64,000 nucleotides of DNA from Bifidobacterium commune (GTDB lineage: Bacteria; Actinomycetota; Actinomycetes; Actinomycetales; Bifidobacteriaceae). Positions 1 to 8,837 of this stretch are shown piece by piece. The translations under genes and the position numbers were made by a program. The notes below the pieces were generated by a model. That model saw nothing but the letters and a program-made list of their open reading frames with translations. It was not told where the DNA came from and made no database searches. How positions within the stretch are numbered: the stretch's first letter is position 1; each line of letters begins with the position of its first letter. The DNA lies in the NCBI RefSeq assembly GCF_900094885.1, contig NZ_FMBL01000001.1, positions 772,867 through 836,866 of the forward strand, in the 5' to 3' direction.

Positions 1-116
1 ACGGACCAGCGTTCCTGCAACACGTCTGTCACCATGAATCCCATGTTGTGTCGCGTTCCCTCATACTTTTTTCCCGGGTTGCCCAGTCCTACGATCAACC
101 AGAATTGTGATGACAT
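1..116 (-). CDS. pth: Peptidyl-tRNA hydrolase, N-terminal part (runs off window)
   Basis: Reverse translation from 116 gives a start [15 protein letters not shown] followed by [13 protein letters not shown], which holds the GLGNPG and Y-x-x-TRHN-x-G signatures of peptidyl-tRNA hydrolase. This enzyme frees peptides from tRNAs that drop off the ribosome. The RHN asparagine and the following residues belong to the active site in the family. Only about 38 codons lie in the window. A GGAAGGG stretch sits about 7 bases before the chosen ATG. The frame stays open upstream to another ATG at 164, preceded by AAGG, so a 16-residue longer start is possible but does not resemble the usual short N-terminus of the family. 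Confidence 0.88.
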   Translation of the reverse strand, partial: MSSQFWLIVGLGNPGKKYEGTRHNMGFMVTDVLQERWS

Positions 117-312
117 CCTTTGCCCTTCCACTTCTCCGTTCACTCGGCAAGCTGCCGTTTTCATACGTGCCTTGTCTTCAAAGTGCCGACATTCGGGCAT
201 GCCGAAATATACCGAACTGCGGCTACCTGCTTGTCCATCATATAGAAGTCAACAGACGCAAGACCGACCTACCAATATCAAGTTTTGCAAGAGTCTTACC
301 TGTTGACTTCCA
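117..312. other. Intergenic region upstream of pth
   Basis: About 200 bases lie between the acetyltransferase stop and pth. They should carry the pth promoter and leader. No RNA gene, repeat or convincing hairpin is seen. Confidence 0.4.
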
Positions 313-807
313 TCACAAATCGAGGTACCAGTATGAAACATCTGAAAAATTTCGTCCATCCCAGCAAGCCTGCGGAAAGACACCATAACACGTAAAGCCG
401 AAATGATTCACCAAAGCTACGGAACCGGAGTTCTTGGCAAAAATCACTGCGACGACCTTACGATTGCCAAGTTTTCTGGCTTTCGCAATTAGCGATGAAA
501 CCATTTCGGTTCCGCGCCCACGGTGCCTCTCGGAGGTGGTGATGTAATAGCTCAGTTCCACCACACCGTCATAACCGGCACGAGAATGAAAACGAGAAAG
601 AGAACCAAAACCAATTACTTTCCCATTTTCGTTTTCCATAACAACCACAGGGAAATCATGGCGCGGCTCATGCGCCTCGACCCATTTTCGACGTTGCTCA
701 AGAGTGCACGCAGTCAGATCGGCGGTCGACCCACCCGCGATCACAGCCTCGTTATAAATGTCAGTAATCGCCTGCAAATCAGCATCCAGCGCCACTCTGA
801 TCATCAC
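313..807 (-). CDS. GNAT-family N-acetyltransferase (phosphinothricin acetyltransferase-like)
   Basis: The 164-residue protein has the GNAT fold order. An N-terminal strand-helix (IRVALDADLQAITDIYNEAV) resembles the PAT/Bar group. A central strand (VELSYYITTSERHRGRG) ends in the acetyl-CoA pyrophosphate loop R-x-x-G-x-G. The C-terminal segment NSGSVALVNHFGF is typical of motif B. These enzymes move an acetyl group from acetyl-CoA to an amine. The real substrate cannot be told from sequence; related proteins act on phosphinothricin or methionine derivatives. Two tandem ATGs (807 and 804) could start it, preceded by GGGG. It lies between UPF0182 and pth, all on the minus strand, but a strong hairpin upstream makes it a separate unit. 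Confidence 0.8.
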   Translation of the reverse strand: MMIRVALDADLQAITDIYNEAVIAGGSTADLTACTLEQRRKWVEAHEPRHDFPVVVMENENGKVIGFGSLSRFHSRAGYDGVVELSYYITTSERHRGRGTEMVSSLIAKARKLGNRKVVAVIFAKNSGSVALVNHFGFTCYGVFPQACWDGRNFSDVSYWYLDL

Positions 808-857
808 TACCCCACCATCTTAAGAACGCTTTTACTGGACCCATTAAACGTGTTGCA

Positions 858-915
858 TAAAACGCAATGGCGTCATATGAGAGACACACAAATACCTCCG
901 ACACATGACGCCATT
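858..915 (-). terminator. Terminator after the UPF0182 gene
   Basis: AATGGCGTCAT (866-876) and ATGACGCCATT (905-915) form a perfect 11-bp inverted repeat. On the minus strand it is followed by GCGTTTT, just past the UPF0182 stop codon. Confidence 0.7.
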
Positions 916-937
916 ATCTTGCCATAACTTACTTTTG

Positions 938-3900
938 CTACCCCTCAAGCTGCAAGGCACGATTCAGCTGATCGTTAAGCTCCTGTTGCGCCTTACCGTA
1001 AGCGGACCAATCACCATTCTTCATGGCGGTATCAGAGTCCTTCATCGCCTGACTGGCCTTGTTCAATGCATCCTTCAAATCAGCGCCGCCGAGGCCATTT
1101 GCAGATTGACCGGCAGCCCCCTGCTTGTTGTTGTCCTTAGCTGAATCATTTGAGACCAAACCGTTGGAAGCGGCACCGTCCTTGTTTTCGGCATCACCGG
1201 CAGACGCACCAGAATCACCGCCGAAAACTTGATCAAGCGCCTCATCCAAAGTATCCGCAAAGCCTACCTGATCCCCAAAAGCAACGAGCACCTTCTTCAA
1301 CAGTGGGAAACTGGTGGCTCCACTGGATTTGACGTAGACCGGCTCAATATAGACTAAGCCGCCACCGAGCGGTAGCGTAAGCAAGTTTCCGCGCACCACC
1401 TTTGTTGAACCAGATTCAAGCAGATTGAGCTCTTTGGAGACATCAGCGTTGGAATTGAAATTGTTCTGCGCCTGGCCTGGTCCAGGAACATTGGCATCCT
1501 TGGGCAATTCCTGCAATCGCAACGTTCCATAGTTGGGGCCTATCTTGCCCTTGGTACTGCCGGCATCGGAATCCACGGACAGGAATCCGGTGAGGATCTC
1601 ACGCGTTGACTTCGAATTTCCAGCCGGAATGAAAGTCGAAGTCAACGAGAAGAGCGGCCGATCGGAACCTCCCGTTTTTAGCGTTAGGTAGTAGGGCGGT
1701 TGCAAAACATCTTTGTTTTGCGCGTCTGGGGACTCGGTCGGATCGACCGGCGTTTGCCAGAAGTCCTCGCCTGAGAAGAACTGACCTGCCCTGGTGACGT
1801 GATACTTGGTGAGCAACTGACGCTGTACTTTGAACAGGCTTTCCGGGTAACGCATGTGACTCATCAGCTGACCGGAAATATCCGAAATCGGATGATATTG
1901 CCCCGGGAAGATCTCCTGCCATGCTTTGATAATCGGATCGCCGGTGTCCCAAGTATAGAGATCCACCGAACCGTCGTAGGCATCGACCGTAGCCTTGACT
2001 GAATTACGAATGTAATTAGCCGGTTGAGAATTAAGTCCTTGAATGGTGTTCGAGGAGACAGTTGTCGAATCCTGAGTAGCCATGCCAAGATCAGTGGTTT
2101 GCGAATAAGGATACGCGGCGGAAGTCGTATAGCCGTCAACAATCCATTTCACACGTCCGTCGACCACCGCCGGATAAACTCGCCCATCAAGCGTAAGATA
2201 CGGGGCAACCTTGGCGACGCGTTCACGGGGACTGCGATCATAGAGAATCTGCGAATCGGACGTAACACGATCGGAGAAGAAGATCTGGTCGCTGCCGAAG
2301 CGAATCGCGTAAAGGAGACGGGTGAGCATATTGCCGATCTTGGGCCCGCCGTCGCCACTAAAGGTATTCGACGCCCCTGTGGAACCTTGAGGATAATCGA
2401 ACTCCCAAGGCGAGGTGCCTTTCGGAGAGCCTACAATCGAATATTCCGGGGAGTTGGGCGAGAAATAGATGCGGGGCTCATAATGCTGGGTATCGGTGAG
2501 CTTACCTTGCGTCGGGATGCCGGATTCAAAGAATTCCGGATTGCCATCGTTGGTCACCTTGTTGCCGTATGCAGCGACAACACCGTAACCATGTGTATAG
2601 ACCGTATGGTCGTTGACCCAATTTCGGTTGTCGTTGCCTTCCAGATTGAGCTCACGCGCCGCAATCACAGTATCCTGGCTTTGACCGTTGATTTCATACT
2701 TGTCTACGGCCAGAGAATCCGCGAAAGTGTAATACTGCTTGGATTGCTGCAGTTGCTTGAACGTTGGCGAGGTAATCAGTGGATCCAACAGACGAATCTG
2801 CGCAGTCGTCTCCGGATCATTGGCCAGAGCACCAGATTTACCTTCGGTTGTGGCGTTGTATTCGCCAGTCTTGACCTTATCAAGCCCATAAGCTTCCTGA
2901 GTGGCCTTGATGTTGCGGGAGATATAGTCCGATTCCATCTCCTGCTCGTTAGGGCTGACTTTGAACCGCTGCAACAGAATGGGCCATAACCCCCCAAGAA
3001 CGATGGCCACCACAATCACGGCAGCAGTCGAAACCATCGGCACACGCCACGCCCTGACTGCGGCGACCACACGAACACCTGGGGTTGCAGGGCCGTCAAA
3101 GGAGTGCGAGTTCATAAGCCAAATACCCAACAGAAGACCCAGAAGTGCGGTCAGTGCAGCAAGGATGATGGTCACAGGAACCTGAGCATGCACTGTTGTG
3201 TAGTCCGCTCCGGTGAAACGTCCGTTTCCCTCGGTCAGCGTGTTGAACACACCCATGATCTGTCGGGAGGACCATGCAAGCATGTTGAGGATAAACCAAA
3301 CGCTGATCTGACGACGTGCATATTTGGTCATGGTCATAATGCCACGGCCACGAACGGGCATGGTAATCCGGATGCCGCCCATGGCGAAATGGGTGACCAC
3401 ACTGAACAGCAGACCAAAACCGAGCAACATTCCCAAAGCCGAAAGCATCAGATTAACACCGGGGAGAATGAAAACATAAAAACCGTTGTCGATACCGAAC
3501 TGAGGATCACGCACTCCGAATGGCTGGGCATGCAGCATGAGCAAAATCTCCGACCAGTTCGAGTTGAACCGAAAACCGAAAACCAAGCCGACAACAAGAG
3601 AAATCACGACTGCAACGCGTCGAGCAGTCTTGGAGCTAACCGATTTGCCGACTTCAATGACGTCTCCCTTGACACGAATTGTTGAACCATCAGCCGAATC
3701 GGGACGCTTGCGTATGGCCATGGTTGCGGCAAGATAGCTTACCAACGCCATGAGAGCGGCAAAAGCCAACCATAGACCGATTTTGGCCCACAGTTGCGTC
3801 CAGACCACCGATTGAAATCCGAGCTGATCGAACCACATCAAATCAGTGACAAAACGGTCAAGGCCGAAAAGCAGCGCAAGGATAATAGCGGCCACTGCGG

Positions 3901-4159
3901 CCACACCCATAAAGATTTTTGTTCCTTTTGAAGTGCCCTTTGACGCCTGATGTGGCTGCCTGGTCAGGCGCGGGTTGGCACCAACCGATGAACGGAAGCC
4001 CCTGAAGCCGGAACGCGACGACGTCGAGCCCGTCTGATCATCGTCGCCATCCGTCTGCACATGCAAAATCGTCGGATCATCGTCATCGTCTGTTCGACCG
4101 AACGGATGGCCGTCATTATTCGGATCCGGAAACCCGCCAAAAAAATCAAAGATAGACAT
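938..4159 (-). CDS. UPF0182 family integral membrane protein
   Basis: A protein of about 1073 residues of the UPF0182 family, which is widespread in Actinobacteria and has no firmly assigned function. The N-terminus is acidic and hydrophilic (FGGFPDPNNDGHPFGRTDDDDD). About seven hydrophobic segments follow over roughly residues 85-420, then a large extracytoplasmic-looking domain with family stretches such as NDHTVYTHGYGVVAAYGN and YPESLFKVQRQLL. The C-terminal 110 residues are low-complexity and rich in Asp, Asn and Ala. The start at 4159 (MSIFDFFGGFPDP) was chosen over an in-frame ATG 19 codons upstream because no Shine-Dalgarno is present and a good promoter ends 6 bases before it, suggesting a leaderless message. 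It is divergent from brnQ. Confidence 0.88.
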   Translation of the reverse strand: MSIFDFFGGFPDPNNDGHPFGRTDDDDDPTILHVQTDGDDDQTGSTSSRSGFRGFRSSVGANPRLTRQPHQASKGTSKGTKIFMGVAAVAAIILALLFGLDRFVTDLMWFDQLGFQSVVWTQLWAKIGLWLAFAALMALVSYLAATMAIRKRPDSADGSTIRVKGDVIEVGKSVSSKTARRVAVVISLVVGLVFGFRFNSNWSEILLMLHAQPFGVRDPQFGIDNGFYVFILPGVNLMLSALGMLLGFGLLFSVVTHFAMGGIRITMPVRGRGIMTMTKYARRQISVWFILNMLAWSSRQIMGVFNTLTEGNGRFTGADYTTVHAQVPVTIILAALTALLGLLLGIWLMNSHSFDGPATPGVRVVAAVRAWRVPMVSTAAVIVVAIVLGGLWPILLQRFKVSPNEQEMESDYISRNIKATQEAYGLDKVKTGEYNATTEGKSGALANDPETTAQIRLLDPLITSPTFKQLQQSKQYYTFADSLAVDKYEINGQSQDTVIAARELNLEGNDNRNWVNDHTVYTHGYGVVAAYGNKVTNDGNPEFFESGIPTQGKLTDTQHYEPRIYFSPNSPEYSIVGSPKGTSPWEFDYPQGSTGASNTFSGDGGPKIGNMLTRLLYAIRFGSDQIFFSDRVTSDSQILYDRSPRERVAKVAPYLTLDGRVYPAVVDGRVKWIVDGYTTSAAYPYSQTTDLGMATQDSTTVSSNTIQGLNSQPANYIRNSVKATVDAYDGSVDLYTWDTGDPIIKAWQEIFPGQYHPISDISGQLMSHMRYPESLFKVQRQLLTKYHVTRAGQFFSGEDFWQTPVDPTESPDAQNKDVLQPPYYLTLKTGGSDRPLFSLTSTFIPAGNSKSTREILTGFLSVDSDAGSTKGKIGPNYGTLRLQELPKDANVPGPGQAQNNFNSNADVSKELNLLESGSTKVVRGNLLTLPLGGGLVYIEPVYVKSSGATSFPLLKKVLVAFGDQVGFADTLDEALDQVFGGDSGASAGDAENKDGAASNGLVSNDSAKDNNKQGAAGQSANGLGGADLKDALNKASQAMKDSDTAMKNGDWSAYGKAQQELNDQLNRALQLEG

Positions 4160-4165
4160 GTACCA

Positions 4166-4194
4166 ATTGTAGCGAATGGTGTCGTCCGCAACAA
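4166..4194 (-). promoter_or_regulatory. Promoter of UPF0182 gene, probably leaderless
   Basis: On the minus strand TTGTTG (4194-4189) is followed after exactly 17 bases by TACAAT (4171-4166). The ATG at 4159 begins 6 bases later, about where transcription should start. No Shine-Dalgarno fits in the gap. Confidence 0.6.
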
Positions 4195-4522
4195 TCTGAT
4201 GCACGACGTATGCCACAATATATTCCTCATATCACCGATACACCATCGTCGTACCTGCACCAAGCAAAGAAACTTGTCAATATAACCGTCAATAACGCAG
4301 CTCCACTACGAATAATAGGCAGTGCATTATGCATCCGAAGACAGCACAATAACCGATCTATGGGCTGTTACAAGCACAACACGCACCATAAAAACAGCTA
4401 GGGATCAAGCAATAAATTCATCAGGCAAAATAACAACCGTAGCCAAACCTCATTCTTGCTGTATAGTGGGCGTCGTCCGCATAAGTCACATGTGGTATCC
4501 AATGAGAAGTCCAGGAGCAGAT
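4195..4522. other. Intergenic region upstream of brnQ
   Basis: About 330 bases between divergent genes. A TATAGT hexamer at 4462-4467 could be the brnQ -10 box, but no good -35 is seen at the usual spacing. No structured RNA element was recognised. Confidence 0.35.
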
Positions 4523-5938
4523 ATGTCAGGAACCGCAGCCCCAGAAACCGAGCCGCAAGCAAGCATTGATTCGCAAAACACGGCGCAACAATCAAAATCG
4601 ATGAAACTTTCGGGTAAGTACCGACTGGCAACCGCCTTTACCTTTTTCTCGATGTTTTTCGGGGCAGGAAATCTCATTTTCCCGCCTCTTATGGGTGCAC
4701 AGGCACAATCCGCCGCACTGCCGGCCACCATCGGTTTTATCGTGTCGGCCGTCGGTCTGCCGATTCTCGGCGTCCTTGCTGTGGCATCGGCGGGTGGTTT
4801 CGAGCATCTCGCATCACGGGTCTCCCCCAAGTTCGCCACAATCTTGGCCTTTGTTATCATCATGGCCATTGGTCCATGTTTCGCCATCCCGCGTACAGCC
4901 ACGACCTCCTATGAAATGGCCATCACCCCGTTCATCGGCGAAAACAACCGTTTGGCATTGTTGATCTATTCCGTTGTGTTCTTTACACTCTCGTTTTTGC
5001 TAAGCCAACACCCGGAACAGCTTTCCAAGTCGCTGGGGCGCATCATGGGACCGTTGCTACTGGTACTCATCGTCGTCATGTTCGTGGCCTGCGTGTTCGT
5101 CAACCATGGGCCGCTGGGCAAACCAGTCGGCGATTACAGTCAAGGATCTCTGATCACAGGCTTTATCAACGGCTACCAAACGATGGATCTACTCGCTGCC
5201 TTGTACTTCGGCATCGTCATCTCCGCCAATGTTTCGAATTTCGGTGTCACTGAAACAAACGCTAACCGTCGCGAAACCGGCATCGCTGGAACCGGCGCGG
5301 GAATCCTGCTTATCCTGATTTACGCAGCCCTCTCCTTCATCGGAGCTGTCAGCGGAAGCATCAAGCCAGCCAACAGTAAGACAGACACAGGCGCTACTGT
5401 GTTGACCAACCTGACCACCACGGCATTCGGCTCAATCGGCACAGCGTTCGTCGGGCTGATTTTCGTACTTGCGTGTTTCAACGTGTGTACCGGTCTTATT
5501 TCGACTTGCGCCACCTATTTCGAAGAGCACTTCACCACGGTCTTCGACCATCCAGTCTCCTATCGCGAGTGGAGCATGGTCTTTTCGGTGTTCAGTTTCA
5601 TCGTTTCGAACGCCGGACTGAGTGCCATCATTACAGTTTCACTTCCGGTACTCGGGGCACTGTATCCAATCTCGATCGTGCTTATACTGCTCAGTCTTGT
5701 GCAAAAGTCGTTCTCTTCCAAATTCCCTAAGGTTTACTTCTGGACCGTTTTGCTGGTATCGGTTTTCTCCATTTTTGACTGCCTGGTTAAGCTCCTGGAC
5801 GTTTTCGGTCTTTCGCTGGCATCAATAAGCAATGCATTGGAGTCCCTGCCGCTTTACGGCGCCCAACTGACATGGCTTATCCCCGCTGTGATTGGCATCA
5901 TCATCGGCATTCTCGACAGCCTTATCCGTCGAAAGTGA
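4523..5938 (+). CDS. brnQ: Branched-chain amino acid carrier protein BrnQ
   Basis: A 471-residue carrier of the LIVCS family, which imports leucine, isoleucine and valine with sodium or protons. After a hydrophilic N-terminus of about 30 residues, the family signature FTFFSMFFGAGNLIFPP appears, followed by about 12 hydrophobic helices. Family stretches such as GPCFAIPRTATTSYEM and FVLACFNVCTGLISTCATYF are present. The open frame runs 67 codons further upstream, but the ATG at 4523 is preceded by AGGAG at 4513-4517 and gives a family-like length, so this start was chosen. It stands alone, divergent from UPF0182. A long hairpin follows 110 bases after its stop. Confidence 0.92.
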   Translation: MSGTAAPETEPQASIDSQNTAQQSKSMKLSGKYRLATAFTFFSMFFGAGNLIFPPLMGAQAQSAALPATIGFIVSAVGLPILGVLAVASAGGFEHLASRVSPKFATILAFVIIMAIGPCFAIPRTATTSYEMAITPFIGENNRLALLIYSVVFFTLSFLLSQHPEQLSKSLGRIMGPLLLVLIVVMFVACVFVNHGPLGKPVGDYSQGSLITGFINGYQTMDLLAALYFGIVISANVSNFGVTETNANRRETGIAGTGAGILLILIYAALSFIGAVSGSIKPANSKTDTGATVLTNLTTTAFGSIGTAFVGLIFVLACFNVCTGLISTCATYFEEHFTTVFDHPVSYREWSMVFSVFSFIVSNAGLSAIITVSLPVLGALYPISIVLILLSLVQKSFSSKFPKVYFWTVLLVSVFSIFDCLVKLLDVFGLSLASISNALESLPLYGAQLTWLIPAVIGIIIGILDSLIRRK

Positions 5939-6053
5939 CGAACAGACTCCACTAAGCACTACCAGGATCAACTTGCCCAAAGAATATGGCCTGTTTCACC
6001 AGCGGTCATACGATTCAATCGTTAATTCACTCTTCGAGAACATTGAATTTATC

Positions 6054-6093
6054 ATCATCGAGCGGTTCCACCAAGATGAAACCGCTCGATGAT
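6054..6093. terminator. Long hairpin downstream of brnQ
   Basis: ATCATCGAGCGGTT (6054-6067) pairs with AACCGCTCGATGAT (6080-6093) around a 12-base loop. There is no T run on either side, so it may be a terminator that works in both directions or only a transcript-end stabiliser. Confidence 0.5.
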
Positions 6094-6206
6094 TGATAAA
6101 CCAGGACACATTGCGGCCCAAGAGAGACAGGGTCACATTTCTGTGATGCGTTCACCAAATTCTCCCCAGTGCAAACTGAAACCTTCGTCATTCCGCACGC
6201 GTACGC

Positions 6207-6239
6207 AAAAGGGGCCGACCACGCAAACGGTCGACCCCT
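6207..6239 (-). terminator. Terminator of a lost ABC transporter operon
   Basis: AGGGGCCGACC (6210-6220) and GGTCGACCCCT (6229-6239) pair over 11 positions with one wobble. On the minus strand the stem is followed by TTTT. It lies about 20 bases past the stop of the permease fragment. Confidence 0.65.
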
Positions 6240-6257
6240 GAACACTTGCAAAACGAT

Positions 6258-6350
6258 TCATCCCTTAGCTGCACCGGAAGTTACGCCCTCCACCACATAA
6301 CGTTGCAGGATTGACGAACGGCGAGACCGCTTAACGAAACGTTTGCTTTG
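6258..6350 (-). pseudogene. 3' remnant of a sugar ABC transporter permease (MalG type)
   Basis: Reading the minus strand to the TGA at 6260-6258 gives ILQRYVVEGVTSGAAKG-stop. This matches the usual C-terminus of carbohydrate ABC inner-membrane permeases (pattern Q-[RK]-Y-[FV]-V-x-G-x-T-x-G-A-x-K-G). The residues before it (QSKRFVKRSRRSS) do not look like the last membrane helix of such a permease, so homology stops about 17 codons before the end. A palindrome of LacI-operator type (6333-6348) sits just upstream and a terminator just downstream. The simplest reading is that a deletion joined the regulatory region of a sugar operon to the last codons of its final gene. Confidence 0.6.
6333..6348. 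promoter_or_regulatory. LacI-family operator-like palindrome
   Basis: AACGAAACGTTTGCTT has the AAACGTTT core with central CG typical of LacI/GalR-family operators. A second, weaker GGAAACGATTCC lies at 6453-6464. No LacI-type regulator gene is present in the window. Confidence 0.4.
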
Positions 6351-6468
6351 CAGACGACATCACGCATTCCAATCATATTCAGCTTCCGCCCTTCCATCAC
6401 CACGATAGCGACATTGAAATTACATTCAATCGTGCAATGCTGCACACACTTTGGAAACGATTCCGAAA

Positions 6469-7161
6469 CTAGTTGCGATCGATACGAATATCAGAAACCG
6501 TGAGATCCTCTTCACATACAAGATTACGCACAATCACTTCGGCAAGGTCACCGGCCCGCATAAACGAATGCTGTTTTTCCAAAGAAACATAGTCGCGGCT
6601 TTCCTTATAGAAATCGGTATCGATACCGCCTGGATAGACACCCACTATCTTTACGCTGGATCCTTTATAAGCAGCTTTAAGACTTTCTGTATAGCCCTTT
6701 TCACCCCATTTAGCAGCACAATAGACAGATTCTTCGGCATTACCCCTTGTTGCTGCGGTGCTCATGACATTGGCTATCTTGATATCATCCTCGCCATCTT
6801 CCTTCAATGCAGCCACGCAACAAAGCACCATACCCTTCAAGCCTTTAAGGCACTTGTCGATATCCTCGCCATGATATGCAATCGGCGTTTTGAAGGAAGG
6901 CTGACCAGCATTATTGATAAGCAAATCAATATGACCCATCGCTGCGATGCATGCAAATGTTGCATTGATGAAATTCTCATCCGAGATGTCTCCGACATAG
7001 CCTCGATAAGAATCAGAATCAAACCGCTGGTTCAATTCATCCATGCGTTCGCCGTCGATATCGATCACATGAACCATCCACCCTTGAGCAATAAGGCGTT
7101 GAACCATTTCAAACCCGAGCCCAGCAGCTCCGCCGGTGACCACTGCGTTTTTCTTGTTCAT
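6469..7161 (-). CDS. Short-chain dehydrogenase/reductase
   Basis: A 230-residue classical SDR. The cofactor-binding motif is TGGAAGLG (TGxxxGxG) near residue 10. The NNAG motif is seen in LLINNAGQPSF, and the catalytic Y-x-x-x-K in SVYCAAKWGEKGY. These enzymes oxidise or reduce alcohol and ketone groups with NAD(P)H; the acidic VIDIDG at the end of the second strand suggests NAD(H) rather than NADP(H). The substrate is unknown. The start at 7161 follows AAGGGG at a 6-base gap, and the upstream seven codons of open frame are rejected. It is a single gene. Downstream lies the scar of a sugar operon. Confidence 0.85.
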   Translation of the reverse strand: MNKKNAVVTGGAAGLGFEMVQRLIAQGWMVHVIDIDGERMDELNQRFDSDSYRGYVGDISDENFINATFACIAAMGHIDLLINNAGQPSFKTPIAYHGEDIDKCLKGLKGMVLCCVAALKEDGEDDIKIANVMSTAATRGNAEESVYCAAKWGEKGYTESLKAAYKGSSVKIVGVYPGGIDTDFYKESRDYVSLEKQHSFMRAGDLAEVIVRNLVCEEDLTVSDIRIDRN

Positions 7162-7231
7162 CCTTGAACCCCTTATACACAACGGATTAGCCGTTCATCG
7201 ATAACTTCACTGAAAAAAACGCTTCGACTTT

Positions 7232-7247
7232 ATCAAACGTGTTCGAT
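7232..7247. promoter_or_regulatory. Palindrome upstream of the SDR gene
   Basis: ATCAAACGTGTTCGAT is an imperfect palindrome (ATC-n-AAC / GTT-n-GAT) about 70 bases upstream of the SDR start. It could be an operator for a regulator not in this window. Confidence 0.25.
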
Positions 7248-7421
7248 ATATGGAGCAGCTTGCAACATCGCTTTTATTCACATCGCGTATCACGATCAGC
7301 ACCAAGAGCCGGCCATACTTCCATACGAGCCCAGATGCATGGTGCCGGAGACGAAACATCGCCATCCGGCACTATCAGGCATTACCACTATGCAAAGGAG
7401 GCTATTTCAGCATCGCTACCT

Positions 7422-8711
7422 TCATCGCTCATCATTATCATCTTCAACAATGGCACCGGTGGCGCGGCCGATGGCGCGTAAACCGTGATACATCAGCAGC
7501 ACTGCGACGGTGCCAATAGCGATACCGTTGAACTTGACCCCGGAAACCGCGAAGCCGAAATCAGCGATGCCTATGATCATGGTAACGGCTGCGGTCATGT
7601 TGTTCAGAGGCTTGCCGAAATCGACATGATTGTCGACCCAGATGCGCACACCGACCATACCGATCATGCCGTAGAGCAGGGTGGTGACTCCACCGAGTAC
7701 GCCAGCGGGAATCGTATTGATGATGGCACCGAACTTCGGGCACAGGCTAAGGACCAGCGCGAAGCCCGCAGCACACCAGTAGGCAGCGGTCGAATAGACA
7801 CGGGTAGCGGCCATTACACCGATGTTCTCGCCATAGGTGGTCGTGCCGGAGCCGCCACCGAAACCTGCGATTGCGGTTCCCAGACCGTCAGCCAAGAGCG
7901 CATCACCGATATTGTCGTCATAGTTGCGGCCGGTCATCTGAGCGACGGACTTGACGTGGCCCACATTTTCGGCGATAAGCACCATGACCACCGGAATAAA
8001 CATCGGCAGCACTGAGAAATCGGCCTGTGGCAGGTGGAAGTGAGGGAAACCAATCCATGCTGCTTTGCCGACCGCGGCAAAATCAACCTGGCCGCGGAAG
8101 CAGGCGTAGGCATAACCGACAAGCACGCCGAGCAGAATGTTTAGTCGACCGAGCAATCCCTTGAACAGGACGGCAACAAGCAAAACGGCAAGCAGCGTAA
8201 CCGCTGCCGTGTCGGGAGCCTTCTGGAAGTTGTTCCACACCGACGGTGCAAGGTTGAAACCGATAATGGCGACAATAGCACCGTTGACCACCGGAGGCAT
8301 GATGATGTCAATCCACTTGGCACCGGCGAAATGGACCAGAAGACCGATCAAAGCCAAAAGCAGACCGGTGACCATGATGCCAAAGCTTGCCACAGCAAGA
8401 CCCTTGTTCGCGGTGGTAACCGCAACAATCGGCGCTATAAAACCAAATGAGCTACCTAAATAACTAGGTAGCTCATTCTTATTGATCAACAGGAACAACG
8501 CGGTAGACATCGCCGTGAAGAACAATGTCGTCGACGGATCGAAGCCTGTGAGGATCGGAACCAGGAAGGTCGCGCCGAACATCGCGACGACGTGCTGGGC
8601 GCCAATACCTGCTGTCCTTCCCCATGTCATGCGTTCATCCGGCTCGACGACTTCACCGGGACTCAGCGTTTTGCCGTCACCATGCATTTTCCAAGTGAAC
8701 ATATTGCCCAT
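7422..8711 (-). CDS. uraA: Uracil/xanthine permease (NCS2 family)
   Basis: A 429-residue nucleobase symporter of the NCS2 family, with about 14 hydrophobic segments. Hallmarks include QHVVAMFGATFLVPIL near residue 40, the NVGHVKSVAQMTGRNYDD stretch that follows the substrate-binding helix, and the glycine-rich GFGGGSGTTTYGENIGVMAATR. These features fit the UraA/PyrP uracil branch better than the purine branch, but the substrate is inferred. The ATG at 8711 is preceded by AAGGAG with a 6-base gap. It forms a minus-strand run with the histidine phosphatase upstream, about 125 bases away. No pyrimidine or purine riboswitch was recognised in that gap. Confidence 0.87.
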   Translation of the reverse strand: MGNMFTWKMHGDGKTLSPGEVVEPDERMTWGRTAGIGAQHVVAMFGATFLVPILTGFDPSTTLFFTAMSTALFLLINKNELPSYLGSSFGFIAPIVAVTTANKGLAVASFGIMVTGLLLALIGLLVHFAGAKWIDIIMPPVVNGAIVAIIGFNLAPSVWNNFQKAPDTAAVTLLAVLLVAVLFKGLLGRLNILLGVLVGYAYACFRGQVDFAAVGKAAWIGFPHFHLPQADFSVLPMFIPVVMVLIAENVGHVKSVAQMTGRNYDDNIGDALLADGLGTAIAGFGGGSGTTTYGENIGVMAATRVYSTAAYWCAAGFALVLSLCPKFGAIINTIPAGVLGGVTTLLYGMIGMVGVRIWVDNHVDFGKPLNNMTAAVTMIIGIADFGFAVSGVKFNGIAIGTVAVLLMYHGLRAIGRATGAIVEDDNDER

Positions 8712-8837
8712 CCTTGGCTCCTTTTTGGCATACTTCCGCCACGAATTGAGGAATAGAGGATTAACCGCGCAACTTTAATCCAGCCACGCGCCTTGGGACA
8801 TTTTAGCGACCATCTTGACAAACGGCGTGTCGTCTCT

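Noticed and set aside
2024-2989. 321-codon open frame on the plus strand
   Set aside because: It is antisense to the UPF0182 coding region, has no recognisable domain and no ribosome site.
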